From Hibiscus mutabilis (lineage: Eukaryota > Streptophyta > Magnoliopsida > Malvales > Malvaceae), in NCBI GenBank assembly GCA_019671005.1, contig CM033712.1, forward strand, positions 72,862,479-72,926,478: DNA of 64,000 nt, given 5' to 3'. Positions 10,883 through 24,100 of this stretch are shown piece by piece. Position 1 is the first letter of the stretch. The number at the start of each line of letters is the position of its first letter. The position numbers and the translations under genes were made by a program. The notes beneath the pieces are model-generated. The model did not search any database. It saw only the letters and a list, made by a program, of their open reading frames with translations, and was not told the origin of the DNA.

Positions 10883-13315
10883 CTACACCGTGCTAATGTC
10901 CACGCGGCTTTTGTGCAGCTGAAAGGCAGGGGTAATCCAGCTTCCACAACTGCATTGGATGCCTGACCAATCGAAATAACCCAAGCGAGCATCGCAATGA
11001 ACACACGACAACTTCCCCTCGAGGCCACCTTCTTCAACTGTGGGACATCGAAAATCATCATCACAACTATCACGTCAATTTACAATCAAGTAGATGCAAA
11101 CCTAATTAGATGAGCAATGACATGGTTCAATTTATACATAACATAAATGGTGAACAACACGACTGAGAAAGGGATTATGTTAAGGCTAAATGTGAATAAA
11201 TTAAATGGAAGTGTTTTCTCACCGGATGTCATCCACCGCAAGGGTTCAACAAATACGGATGAACACTCGGTTTGAGAAGACTTGTTGAAAGGGTTATCAC
11301 TTCTCCGTTGGTTCCACTCAAAAGATGTTTCACCCTCGCCAGGAGTATGATCAACAACATTCTCCTGCAATGCCACAATTCTTCGGCATTTCTTGCAACG
11401 GTATGCAGTAAGATTAGTACCTTCTTTTGGAGATGCTTCTAGAACAGAGGAACTTCCGGCAGGCAAGCCAGGATCAGCACCTAATTTAGAACTGTCTATT
11501 TTTTCTCCTCGGTTATAACAATCACCTGAAAGCATAATAGTGGAAGAAAAATTCCCATATGTTTTCCGTCAAATTCCCGAAAAGGATTATTATTCGATAC
11601 ACTAGTGACGAAATTTTTAACAACGAGTTCAATCATTAACTGTAAGTTGATGGTTTTCTCTCTAGCCTCTATGTTTTGCAACTAAAGATGCTAGAATCGG
11701 ATACAAAAGCATTAACATTGTTTTGGTTTTTTAGGGTGGATCGGAATCTTATCCTACAAAATACTTGGAAAGATGAAGCAAGATGAAATTAAATGTTCAG
11801 ACTTCAGAAGAGGAGTATACCCAACACTTTCAAGCGAAATCGCTTGTATATCGGGCTAGTGTGATCAACCTTGTAACCCATTTCTTCAAACATTTTCAAC
11901 TGCAATGGTGAACAAATTGGAAACTCTTTGAGAAACTAGAACCATATAGCCACAATCATATGCCTCAAAATTTAAATAAATTAATTTTACAGTGTTCCTT
12001 CCCCATACCTGCTCTAAAAACCCATCATTAGGGCAAACGAACTCACAGCTTAGCTTTAGAGATTCAAGTGCATCTGCAACAATAGCAATGCGAAAGGGGA
12101 AAAAGAAACAAGAGGATAATGTATAAGCTCCATACAAATATCATATATGACATCATTTCAATCTCACCAGTCAAAAACAAGGAGATTGCATCCTAATATC
12201 TAAAACTGATAAGGTAATAATAGCAGCCAGCATGTGTGAAATTTGGACCCACATTATTCCCAAATAAACAGCAAATTTGTTCAAACCTTCTTGAGATAGT
12301 TGCTCAGTTCTCATCAAATACGCTGTAATTATAGCCGCACTGCACACAAACATGCAAAGAAAGGTGTAAATTCTTAAGGCTCGAGAATTAAGGAAACTGG
12401 AATACCTCTTACAGCATAGGAATGTTCTAGAAATTTTCTTATAAACGTTGGAACTTTGAAAAAAAATATTTGAGCGTAACATATAATATTTAACTTCTGG
12501 AACCATTTGAACTAAAGCTGATGCCGTTAGTTCCCTCAACTTGCATGATGTAAAGGAATTGAAGGCGAATCATACTGTATTGATACTAATCTAAAAAATA
12601 AAAAGTTCATAGCTACAGTTATTAATGATGTGAAGATTTTATGACACAAAGGGGGGGGGGGATACTAACACTAAATCAAAACTTTCAAAAGTTGACTACC
12701 TTTTTTACAGAATGAAAAAACGCAAATCAAATTGAAGGCAAAAAAAATTATGACATGACCTTATTAGAAAGGCTATTCAGCAAAGTTCTATGCAATCATC
12801 TGTTCTAAAACTAGTATTCCAAGTGAGGTAGCCTATTCAACTAGCACCAGAAGATGACATTGAAGAACGTATGCATACCTTCTAGACACTCCAGCAAAGC
12901 AATGCACCAAAACAGATCCCTCTTTTCTGCTTCGATCAATGAAATCAAGACATGGATCTAGGTAATCCAACAAATTCTCACTCTCCATGTCCCTAATCGG
13001 CACTGCCATTCTCACCAGCTTTAAATCCTTCCCTGCATATTCCAATGAGTACAACAGCTTCTGGGGTGCCAAAGAACACTTAGAATCATCATGTGAATGA
13101 CCCTCAGGGGCTGCAAAATCACCAGACCCGCCTACATAAACCTTTTTAATTTCCTTGGTAGGGATTGTGAGACCACAACGCCATTCAGAGAAAAACGATA
13201 TCGATGCTGAGCTCAAGACAGAGAGAATATGTGTGATCTCTGTGCTATCATTTTGCAGAATTTCAGCAGCATCTCCTATGTTTCCAATAAATAGATTTTC
13301 ACGAACAAGGTGCAT
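10883..13315 (-). CDS. dual-specificity phosphatase, DUSP12/YVH1 type, with C-terminal zinc-binding domain
   Basis: Six coding exons on the minus strand join to 363 aa: 13315-12879, 12339-12287, 12073-12009, 11899-11821, 11525-11223 and 11037-10883. The start at 13315 (MHLVRENLFIGN) is the first ATG in this frame of the exon. The phosphatase signature HCFAGVSRS spans the first junction, with the catalytic Cys at about 139 and Arg at about 145; Asp109 in PIRDMESEN is a candidate general acid. A plant-type insertion rich in Gly and Ser lies at about 60-90. The C-terminal part has C255xxC258, C324xxC327 and C341xC343 and ends in WITPAFQLHKSRVDISTV, which matches the zinc domain of the YVH1/DUSP12 family. 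In yeast and animals YVH1 acts in 60S ribosome maturation; a similar role here is inference. The key residues are intact and no break is seen. Confidence 0.9.
12651..12661. repeat. poly(G) run, 11 bases
   Basis: An uninterrupted run of eleven G in the first coding intron of the phosphatase gene (+ strand as given, so poly(C) in the transcript). It is unusual in this AT-rich setting, and its length may be prone to sequencing error. Confidence 0.8.
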
Positions 13316-14590
13316 GACAACACACAAACACAAACAATTGTTTGTATTAAAATCCAAGACTTTTTGTTTTCCTCCTGAAAAAACATAAGATTACATCACT
13401 ATATTAACCAGTGCCAAAGTGTAATGAGAGAAAAAGGATATGGCAATGTAGTCAAAATAATTTAAAAAAAGATGCATTGCCTGAATGCATTGAGAATTAC
13501 TTACTATCATTTACGAAACAACAGCTAACTATTCCATTTTAACATTCAAAACCAATGGAAATTCGAAAATAAAATACTACTCTTCAAGAAGTCAGATGAC
13601 AAAAGCAAGTTCTTTTGCAAAGTGAAACAGTTGTTTCAACTTTCCATTTTCCTCCAATTTTTCTTTACATTCTCTGTAACCAAACAGGAAGTGAACTAAT
13701 TGTAGTCAAATGAGAGAAATGATAAGGAAATCTGGTCAAATGATGAAAAAAAATAGCACGCCCGAATGCATTAAGTACTACATGTTATTGAAAATAACCA
13801 ATTAAGGGTAATCTCCAAAAATGAGAAACCAAACCCATTGAGCGGTTACTTATCACACCAAACAGCACCTAATCATTCAATTATTTATCATTCAAAACCA
13901 ATGAACATGAAATGCTAAGCTTAACTGAACTCAGATGACAAAAGGAGATTCTTTAGCACAATGAAACTATTGTTTCAACTTTCCATTTTCCTCCAGTTTC
14001 ACTTTACTTTCTCAGTAACCAAACAGGAAGTGAACACATAGGCCATAGCATTGCCTTAATGCATTAAGTACTACTATATATTACTAAAAGAATAATCAAG
14101 TGTAATCTCCAAAATTGAGATATGATAATTACTTAGCATTTACCAAACAGCACTTAATCATTCAATTTTCAACATTCAAAACCAATGAAAATAAAATACA
14201 TCCCTTCAGTAATAAGTCAGATGAACAAAAGCAAGTTCTTTTTGCACAGTGAAACAATTGCTTCAACTTTCCATTTTCCACCAATTTTTCACTACTTTCT
14301 CGGTAACCAAACAGCGGTAAACTCATTGTCCATTGTAAACAACAGTCCAACCAGCAATCCAAAAATATATACATAACTTATCAATATATATATATACACA
14401 CAGACACACGCATAAAGTTCTAATTCGAATATCCATAAAAATAAGAAATTGTAGAAAAGGAATCTAACCTGAGGAAAAGGAATATTCCGGCGAGAAAATC
14501 TGCTTAGATTTTTTCTTTGGGTTATCTTCCGTTTGAATAAGCTATGACAGCGAGGGTGACTAATTAATGTTAAAGTGCAGAGTATGAAGA
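13316..14590 (-). other. 5'UTR exon and leader intron of the phosphatase gene
   Basis: Upstream of the ATG at 13315 a splice acceptor (TTTTTTCAG on the minus strand) lies at 13375-13377, so the first coding exon starts at 13374. A matching donor (CCTCAG followed by GTTAGA) ends a probable non-coding exon at 14469. That exon would extend to about 14590, where the CT-rich, intergenic texture changes. The intron of about 1.09 kb is filled by the triplicated segment listed below. The transcription start is not determined. Confidence 0.55.
13411..14335. repeat. imperfect tandem triplication inside the leader intron
   Basis: Three diverged copies of a unit of roughly 280-345 bases follow each other. 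Each contains, in order: a GAATGCATT- or TAATGCATT-type core, CATTCAAAACCAATG (at 13544, 13889 and 14173), a TCAGATGACAAAAGC-like block, TTTCAACTTTCCATTTTCC and GTAACCAAACAG. Spacings between the CATTCAAAACC landmarks are 345 and 284. The copies differ by substitutions and small indels, so the duplication is not recent. Confidence 0.8.
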
Positions 14591-16588
14591 ACGCTAATCA
14601 CACGAGCGGACAAGTTCTTTCGTACGTGCGAGATTTGATTGACTGTAAACGAATCGGGTTTGCACTTGGAGGGCAAACGGGTCAGTCGATTATGGATGTT
14701 GGGCCGGGAAATGGGGCCCACTAACAGATTTCATGGTGTGAGGTGGCAGGCTATCCTTTGGCGCTATACGTATATTAAATATGTTCTGAACATAAAACTT
14801 GACATTATTTATTATTCAAAAAAAAAAACTTGACATTATTTAAACTCATAAGTATCAATTATACTTTTTTGGGATAAAAATAATTTTATTATTATCTCAA
14901 TTTAAATTTTTAATAATTTTGAGATCATGACCCCACCAATCCCTCCTACCTCCCGTCATTGATTTTATGTGCACTTAATTGCTAGACTAGTCAATGTTTG
15001 ACCCAACGATGTTTAGTTAGAGTTGGCTTCGTCTCGTTTAATCTGAATCAACTCGCGTCGCATACTTGATTTTAATAGGTAAGTCTCTAACAAGATTCTT
15101 TATGTAACTTGTGTGTGAGTTTATGTCAATATTTTATTTCGAATCAAATTCCCCCGTGTGTAACGCCTTTGTAGTTTATTTTGATTTGGCTATGGATATA
15201 TTATAGTTATTAGTCTGATTGTGACTATTATCTCTTATTATAGTTTTCTTTTACTGGTAAAATGTCATTGGTATTATATTGATTGTGCTTTGTAATTTAT
15301 GGTTGTTATTAGTGTGATCGTATTTTATAACGATTAATTTTGATTATAATTTTTTCAAACATGTATTTTTGTAATTGTATTTCACACTTACAATTTTAAA
15401 AATGTTGAGTTAACTTTTTTATAAATTTAAATTAATTTAAAAAATAGAAAACGATTACGTAGATCCAACACATTTTAAATCAAATTAATTAATTTAAACA
15501 GACTAATGGATAAATTACATAATGTGAGTCCACTATTAGTAATGGACTAAGAATTACATGTACGGTAAGTCATTCAACTGTTTGCTAATGGACCACCGTC
15601 ATACTAACTATGCTATATAATTTGATGTCCAAATTGAGCGAACTTTAAACATTGAAATTAAGAATTGTATGGAAAGGGTCCCCTCAAGGGTTTGTTTGCA
15701 AAGTGATTAAAAATTTAGCCCAATAAAAAGAAGCTTAATTTAAAACCAATTCAATTAACTTATCCCAATTGAAGTCCAATTTAATTTAGGCCCATTTGAA
15801 CCTAACTAGTTAAAAGAAATCGGAATGAAGCAATTTTCTAAATATACTAGTGTGTTTAAACGGTAGTATATGTTCATATTTTTTAACTCTTTAACAATGC
15901 ATACATATCTTGCACACAAATGCTCGAACACGATCTCATAGGATGAAACAACTTTTAATCTTTAAACTTTACTTTTTTATTTAAGTCCAATTCAATTGAT
16001 ATAGGTTAGATTCGTGGTTTGATTATTTTTCAACATACCAATATAATCAACAATCACAAATATAACAATCTGAATAATTATATTTAGAATCAATCACTAG
16101 TACATTATAATAGAAGATGGAAATAGAATCAAGGACTAACGTATAATTTTATGTTAAGGGATGAACCTATAAAATTTCAGAAGGATGAACTTATAAAATT
16201 TTAATAGGCAAAAATAATTTTTTAATAAAAATTTTCTAAAAAAATAAATTATATAAAAAATTTAAATTTTCAAAGGCAACCGTCTCTCTAGCCCTTCGAT
16301 CCATTTCTTACTAAAATCCAATAATAGGATGGATTAATTTGTCTAATTTTAAATTTCCTTTATATATAATTGTCCCCACACAAAAAACTAGAAAACTACC
16401 TTAATTGCTGCTAAGTTTTTTAGAAAACTTTTTTTTATATAACGTCAGAGTTCTATTGATTTTGTCTGATTATAATACACAAATAAATCGATAACCGTAA
16501 CATATTTGAATTCAACCTATCAAAATTTCCTAAAATATACTTAAACTTAAAAACAGAACAAATTTAGATATACTTTACACATTATAGT
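14591..16588. other. AT-rich intergenic DNA, no gene seen
   Basis: Only short chance ORFs occur. No domain-like translation, RNA gene or clear repeat boundary was recognised. Confidence 0.55.
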
Positions 16589-17004
16589 TGTAATCACTAA
16601 TTTTATCCGGGGTTAATCTTTTTATATATATATTTTAATAACGGGCTTATTTATATTTATACTATTAGGTGATTATAAAATGGGCTCATGGGTGTTAGTA
16701 CAAAGTGTATATCATAAGTGTGTGTTTAGTATGAATGTTTATTTAAAACATGAATGTATATGTTGTTTGTCCAAATTGCATGTAATATATGTATGTGTTA
16801 TGAGTGTATTATGTGTGTTTACTATTGTTTTAATATAAATGTGTATATGTACGTATTTATTATTTCGATGCCATTATTACTTAAACATGAATGTTGTATA
16901 TTGCACATGTGTTTATATGTACATGTTATGTGTGTATTGTTGCTCGTATGTACATGTGTTCAGGTATGTGTAATATGTATGCGTACATGTATATTATATG
17001 TTAG

Positions 17005-17005
<1 letters not shown>

Positions 17006-17052
<47 letters not shown>
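17006..17052. repeat. (ATT)n microsatellite
   Basis: About 15 uninterrupted ATT units. It produces a poly-isoleucine stretch in one frame, which makes that ORF spurious. Confidence 0.95.
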
Positions 17053-17717
17053 GTATTATTGTTATCTTAAAAAATATGATAATAATAAAGTAATAATAAA
17101 AATGGATCATAATTAAAACATAAGCCCAAATATTCATAAAAGTCCAGGTCCATTACATATTTAACCCAAAAAATGTGTAATAATATAACAAATGCCTATT
17201 TGGCGCAAACCCAATTCTAAAACCCTAACAATGATCTGACCCCCTCTTATCCATTTTGCAACCGCCAGCATATGGTTGTTGGATCATATCTGATCCAACG
17301 GTCCAAGTCAAGCCCCAGATGAAGCCGAGAGCCCCATCAGCCTCCCTACGCGCGTGTGTTTCCCACGGCCGCGACCGTTCTACTCTCACGCGCCGATGCG
17401 CCAAGCCCTTCGTTTTACCCGATCACGTGGCCCTGTCGCCGGAAATCTCGCTCACGCCGTCCTTTTTACCGGCTCTCCACCCACCATGCAAGACAAAAAA
17501 ATATTAAAGAATGTCAGAAGCTAATCCTAGGCATCATCAACAGTTTTTTCAATTAAAGTTTGCTTAAGATTGTAAATAAACAAATCAGATATAAGATGTA
17601 ATCAACCACTTTTTGTAACCCCAAGTTTCGAACGGGGGAAAATCCAGAAGCAAATAAAAAGCAAAACCTTTCAAGGTACTTTTTTTTCCTCTCATATGTA
17701 TTCGAGACATGCATAAA

Positions 17718-17742
17718 CATATATATATATATATATATATAA
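17718..17742. repeat. (AT)n microsatellite
   Basis: About 11 AT units. Similar AT runs lie at 18763-18787, 22920-22942 and 31129-31145. Confidence 0.9.
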
Positions 17743-20569
17743 AGAAAACATATTAGGGTTTACCCTCTCGCCGTCGTAGCTCCGCCGTTGATAATCTCCG
17801 GTATCTTCCATGCCGAATGAGTGAAACAATGTGAATGTAACGAGGCTGAGATCTTATTCTAGTTTCAGTTTTGAGGTTTTAGTCGAAAACATGAATTTTT
17901 TTTGGTCGGTTTTGGTTCTCCGGCCGCCGCTGACAAAGCCGGGGAGTGGCCGGTTTTTGGAAATTGCGGCGAAGTAGGTCGCCGAAATCAGGGTTCATGA
18001 TGAACCCAGATGAACATGTTCAGAGCGTTTTTTGGGGGGAATTGTTATAACACAAAAAATGGTCGAAAAGGGTTCGAAATTCGAATAAAAGGGGTATATA
18101 TAACGTTATAATTTTAAAAATGGCATAATACCACTTTTAGTCCTTCCGCCCTAAAATAATCATGCCGGAAGAGCTTCCGCATGGTCCAATTGCACTTTCA
18201 GTCCCTCCGTGTGGGATAATTACCATGGGAAGTGATTCCGCCTTTTCAAATTACCCCCTTGGGTCCTTTATAATTTTTCAAAATTTTCAATTACATCCCT
18301 GTTATTTCTTTTAATTTTGTCTTTGTACTTTATTTTCTCACAATTAGGTCCTGTTTCCAGTTTCAAATTATGTTATTTTACTTACTCATTTTTATGTTTT
18401 TTTGGTTTAAATTTTACATATTCATGTTTAATACTTGTGATTTAATTTTTATGTAATTTTACTCTTTTGTGATAGTGATTTTAGGGACAAACTTCGAACA
18501 GAATACATGTTTAATATGTACATAGATTCAACATAAATCGAAAACGTGACGTATACTCTCATGTTTAGCATGCATTTGTTGATAAATTAAGAATTGGTAA
18601 AATGTTATGAATAGTTCTCAACTTATAACACGTTTTAGAATAAAAATCGGAATTTGCAAAAAAAATAAAGATAAAATAAATAAAATGAAATATAAAATAT
18701 AAATATGAATATAAATGTTTTGATATAAATATTATATTTTTAATATATGGTAAAATTTTTAGATATATATATATATATATATATATAAATGTATATATGT
18801 ATATATAATAAATGCTTTCGATATATGATAGTTTTAAAGAATAAGATGAGATTTTGTAAAAGATAATATATATAGGACCTATAACATATAATTTTTAAAG
18901 TACATAATATGATCTTATAAAATAATACATACATGTTTTTGGACATAATGCACAGTTTTTAAGGTATGTAGTATAAATTTTGAAAAATATAATGTATACA
19001 TTTTTGGTACATAAAATATGTAGTTATTGAAGCATGTAATAATGTTATGTGAAAATGAAATATATATGTATATATGTAGTTTATGGTTTAAAGTATATAG
19101 AAAATTTTGGTAAAATGAATAATAGATACTTTTAAATAGTAGGCTTTTCTTATGTATAATATAACTTCAACACATAATTTACTTTAATGTATACTTTTAA
19201 ATAATAGGTTTATATTTATATGTCATAACTTTAATACATAATTTATTTTAATGTATGTTTTTTAATGATATTCTTATATGCTATATTATTTTAATGTACC
19301 TTAAATCTTTTTGGGCTTTCATTACATAATAGTTTGGGCCTTAGATTTTTGAGTTTAGTTTTAATAGTTTGGGCCTTATGCTTTGGGCTTAGATTGTAGG
19401 GCTTAGTTAGTTCCTTTTGGGCTTAGGTTAGGAATAGTCAAATTAATTCGAACAAATCGTGTGTCCAACTTATAAGGGCGTGATCGTAGAATTAAATTAG
19501 TCTTAGTCTTTTTAAGACTTTAATTAAATTAGTGTTCGGATTAATTTAGTGAATTTAAATTTATCCTTGACTTATTGGGGCAAATGTTAAATTCATTAAA
19601 TTAATTGAACATTTCTTAATTACTTTAGGGGGAAATCGATTTTAAGCCTAACTTAGCACTAAATTGCAATTTAGCCTCCATAAATTGAGCTTCTTAATTC
19701 TTTTAGGGGTTAAATACATAATTGAGCTATATACAATCAAAACTGGCCTTTTTTTATGTGTTTACATTTATGCCCTTGACTGACATACCTTAACTGACAT
19801 TAATGTATTCTTTAATTTTAGATGCATCGCTAATCAATCTAAATTATAAAATGGGAGGTATTTCTTAATTCAAATATTTGTGTCATAACAGTCCGAGCAT
19901 AAAGGATGTTGACCAAATATTCGGATTAATTCTTACCATCTCGAGGTAAATGGATTAAAAATTAATAAAATCATCATATCATACTTAAATGTTTGCATCA
20001 TAAAGGTGACGTACGGGGGTCGGATCATAAATTAACACGGCAGTCTGGCTTATTTGATGTCGGTTTAATCCATGGTCCGACATATCGTCAACCTTACTAA
20101 TTAAATGTTCAATTAATTTAAGTCAACCAATTCGATAAGGCCCGTGTAGTCAAGGTTAATTTTCATCTAAGAACTTCGAATTAAACTCAATCTAAATTTC
20201 AATAACTTCATTCTTTAGGAGCAACAAATTTTCTTGTACCGATCTCCGGACGTGATGGGGGTGCTAATCCTTCCCCACACGTAACCAACTCCCGGACCCT
20301 TTCGTAACGAGTCTCTGGTTTTATGGTGCCCGGCCTAGCTTACCCAAGTGGCCGGTAGCGACTCCAAATTTTCATCGTTTTGGAAAATTTAAAGTTTTCA
20401 AAAGAAATTCCCAATCTCCCAAAGGATTTTCATTAATAATTTAGGAGATAATTAGTAGCCGACTTATTTTTTAAACAAACGCCCTTAACACGGTAAAATT
20501 TCTTTTTTTTCAAAAGGGGAGAAAAAAGGTCGCTACAATAGTACTTGAACAAAAAATGAAGGATTAATC

Positions 20570-21190
20570 GTCAAATAGGTGCCTAAACTATGCATTTTTG
20601 TCAGTTAGGTGCACAAACTATTTTTTGGCCAAATAGGTGATTAAAGTTTCATTTCGTGACCCGTTTAAGGTTCTCCGTTAATTTTTACCATTAAATGTCA
20701 TGTGTCACCTCCAAAAAAATGCAAAATTATATTAAAATAAATAAAATTAATTATTTTACAAAAAATCTCTAAATTTCCCAGATTTTACAAAACGACCCCC
20801 AAATTCCAAAATCCCTAAACCCCCAAAACCTAAATCTCAATTTGGGCCGATTTTGCCGCCGCCCACCACATCAGTCGTCGGACCATCACGACCATTTTCT
20901 CCACCACCCATTGCCGGCAATGCGGCCGCCCCATGGGAGTGGTCGGATTTGGGGGTTTAGGGATTTAGGGACTATTTTGAGAATATATAAAAATTTTAGG
21001 ATATATTTTTATTTTTGTTTTCTTTTATTAATTTTATTTATTTTTAATATAATTTTGGATTTTTCAGAAGATTACATGTGGCATTTAACGGTGAAATTAA
21101 CGGAAAACCTTAAATGAGTCACAGAATGAAATGTTAGACACCTATTTGATCTAAAAAAATGGCATAATTTGGGCACCTATTAAGCCAAAA
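20570..21190. mobile_element. foldback MITE with inverted arms of about 170 bases
   Basis: The left arm (about 20570-20755) reads TCAAATAGGTGCCTAAACTA, then a TTTCATTTCGTGACCCG block, then GGTTCTCCGTTAATTTTTAC. The right arm (about 21015-21190) gives the reverse complement of the same succession: GTGAAATTAACGGAAAACC, GAGTCACAGAATGAAATG, CACCTATTTGATC. The GC-rich centre (20840-20960) has a short ORF with no recognisable product. No transposase is encoded. It lies directly beside the probable LTR that ends at 20537. Confidence 0.7.
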
Positions 21191-24100
21191 ATAAATATAA
21201 ACTTAACTCGCACGTAATAATTACATAGGATGATATTCAAACTTAGATTTCAAAGTCTCGTTTACTTCAATCTATTAACTATATTTCATTTAACATTTGA
21301 GTATTTTGGTATGATTACATGATAATATTTGTTTATTAGTTTTAGCTCATTAATATCATACACGCTCCATATAGACAAACTATTTGTATTTAATTCTTCT
21401 AAAAATAATAACATTTTCTTTTATACAAAGACCACTCGATAAGTTCATTTAACAATATTATTTTTTTAAAATATAATGAGTGGTCACAGTAGAAAAAAAT
21501 AATACTCGTTATTGGAGATCATATCCAATCAACTTTGTCTGCAAGGTGCGTGCGCGTTATCAAAGAGTTAAGAAAAAAAATGAACAAATACTATATTATA
21601 ATCACCTTAAAATATTAAACAGACAATATATTTTTTTAAATATAAGTTGTATGTTCTGAGATGGCTGTAAACGAATAGAGCGTTCAATAAATTACTCGTA
21701 TAACGTTCGTTTATTAAGCTAAATAAATGAGTATGAATAAAAAAAATTTTGTTCGTTTAATAAATAAACAAATATGAACATGGGTGTAGGTTCATTTATG
21801 TTCACAAATAAGCTTGTATATAAGCTTGCTTATCGACTCATTTGTTTGGTTCTGTTTTTCATTTTTTTATATTTTTAAATATTGATGAAGATTAGGACTA
21901 AATTTAATACATGTTCGTAAACATTTTGTAAACGTTAAAAATAAATATAAATATATTTAAAATTAAATAAACGAATATAAACCAAAACTAAATAAACGAA
22001 GACCAATAAAGTTTTATACATTCAAACTCAATTTATTTACGCTTTTAGTAATCGGTAACTTTAGTTTACTTGAAAAGTCGGTTAAAAGTACATTAAAACT
22101 GGGTAGAAAGCAATGGAGGATGGCACGTACTTTAAGAAGAGAGGTGGGATGGAAGCAATGATTCCTTGGTGGAATGGAAATAGAAATAGAAATAGAAATA
22201 GAAATAGACCAGCAGAGATGGCACGTCTTCCCGACATCATTCACGTTGTTTCTTCTTTGTCTCCCCTTCTGTTTTCCCTCGAAATATGTGAACCAGAAAA
22301 AGCCATTTTTTCCCACTTCCTCCTACACCATCATTTCCTACTTTCTCATTCTCAGCCTTCCCTTTATTCACGCCTCTCTTCTCTTTTATTTTCTTATTGC
22401 TTCAACTTACATATGGTACTTCTTATTTTTTTTATTTATTTCAATCGTATTTAAAATCAAATCAAATTAAATTAAATTTCGTTTAATATCTATCGTTTTT
22501 AAGTGTGATTTTTATATTATGTATAGCCGTGTCTAAGAATATATTGATTAAATTAGATTTTTTTTATTGATCAATCAAAATTCTTTCTCAAATTTTATAA
22601 ACTTTTTTAAAGTATACGGCTTTCCGAATGTAGATAAGGATATCTATACAAATAGATATATATATCGTATAATTCTTATATATATTATACAATGAAATAC
22701 TACAAGAGTGGATATATCATGTTAGGGTTTTTTATTTAAAAAATTTAAAATTTAATTTTCTTTATTGTCAATTCTTTCTACACTCACGTATCGTTTATAT
22801 TTATTTTATAATTCGACTACTTGTAATTTATATTTTATTTATTCATTTTACACATCTCTGATTTTGATTTTGTTTTTAAATACATCTTTCTTCTTCTTGC
22901 AAAACTTGTGGAAGGTTTTTATATATATATATATATATATATCTTGTACTGTACAGATTATAATCTTACTTTTGTAAGTTGTTTTTGCGCATTCTTTCAT
23001 GGTTAGTTTTGTCGTCACCCTAATTGAAAGATGTTCAGTTTTTTTTTTTATCAACATATTTACTTAAGTTAGATATGACAGGTTACTAATAAAATGGCTC
23101 ATTATTTTGATAGAGTAACTTTATTTCAAGAAAATTACTTTCATTACGAAATTATTCTTATTGTACTTTAGCTATTATTAACAATGATATTTGTTCGGAT
23201 AATATCATAAATTTGTGTCCATTAAGAATATTTATTCGTTTCAGAGTCCTTTAAAATTTTGATTATTATGTAATTAATATTTTATAATAAATAAATTTTC
23301 AATTTTAAAACCCTTACTTGAAGAATATATTTGAATCTTTTAACCCTAACTCCAAATGAATTCAACCACCGGCTGGCTCAAACATGCTTTCTAATCTTAA
23401 CTAGCTCTACTCGCTGGAACACATTTTTTTTTATTATTATACATATATTTCTTAATTTCTCTCTTTTATGATGTATGTCATGTGGTTATTTTTTTTAAAA
23501 AAAATCATTTTCTGAAATATAAATAATGATGTAGTTTGGAAAAGGTCTTGTTTTTTTGGACTATAAGGCCGAAAATAAAATCTGTAACTGAACCCTAAAA
23601 GCCCGCAAAATAAAATTCAAATCCTAAGATGGCAAAAAAGTTATTTTATAAATATTATTTTTATAATAAAAATATGCAATTAATTCTGGTTAGATACTGC
23701 ATACGTTCATCATGAAGATAACTTGTATGATCCTCCTAATTTAGTTGCTCTACTCGCAATGTTTATATTCTAATCCTTGACATTGCTTGAGAGTTGTAAC
23801 GTCTTATCCTACTAAATTAACTGATTGTTAGTATTGTTTTATATTTATATTTGAACTTAAAAAACGTCACGCTCTTATTAAATATAAACACAATACTAAC
23901 ACTATGTAAACTTAAATCTGATTATCAAGCTCGACTTAACTACGAATACAGTGTCAAAATTATAAATACTGAATCGACATTGATTCTGAATTCAATCTCT
24001 GAACAGTGTTTGCTCCTTCTCGAAAAAGATCGATGAGATTCTAAAACATAAAAATCCGAGTTTGAATGTAAACAGAATCCTTGAAGAAGTTTTTATTTTC

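Larger units (their letters stand above)
16589..20537. mobile_element. probable large LTR (solo LTR) of a retrotransposon
   Basis: The segment begins TGTAATCAC and ends GGTCGCTACA, and it is flanked on both sides by ATAGT (16584-16588 and 20538-20542), as expected for an LTR with a 5-bp target duplication. Near the right end is text typical of plant gypsy LTRs (GGGGGTGCTAATCCTTCC, CCGGTAGCGACTCC). Repeated 'cacttttagtccttccg' and 'cactttcagtccctccg' phrases lie at about 18130-18230. No gag or pol reading frame exists inside or beside it, hence a solo LTR of about 3.9 kb. The right-hand portion (20200-20540) is convincing; the left boundary rests on the TG start and the 5-bp match alone. Confidence 0.5.

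Noticed and set aside
16754..17116. 120-codon ORF with a long isoleucine run
   Set aside because: It is produced by the (ATT)n microsatellite and low-complexity AT/GT text within the probable LTR.
17256..17556. Two overlapping ORFs in a GC-richer patch (83 and 66 codons)
   Set aside because: They lie inside the probable LTR, have no recognisable domain and show no splice partners.
20842..21117. 91-codon ORF in the centre of the foldback MITE
   Set aside because: It starts in the GC-rich centre and runs into the inverted arm; no known domain, so it is treated as part of the element.
22014..22470. Three ORFs crossing the GAAATA repeat
   Set aside because: Their distinctive NRNR/IEIE/ISIS runs come from the hexamer repeat, and no gene model extends from them.
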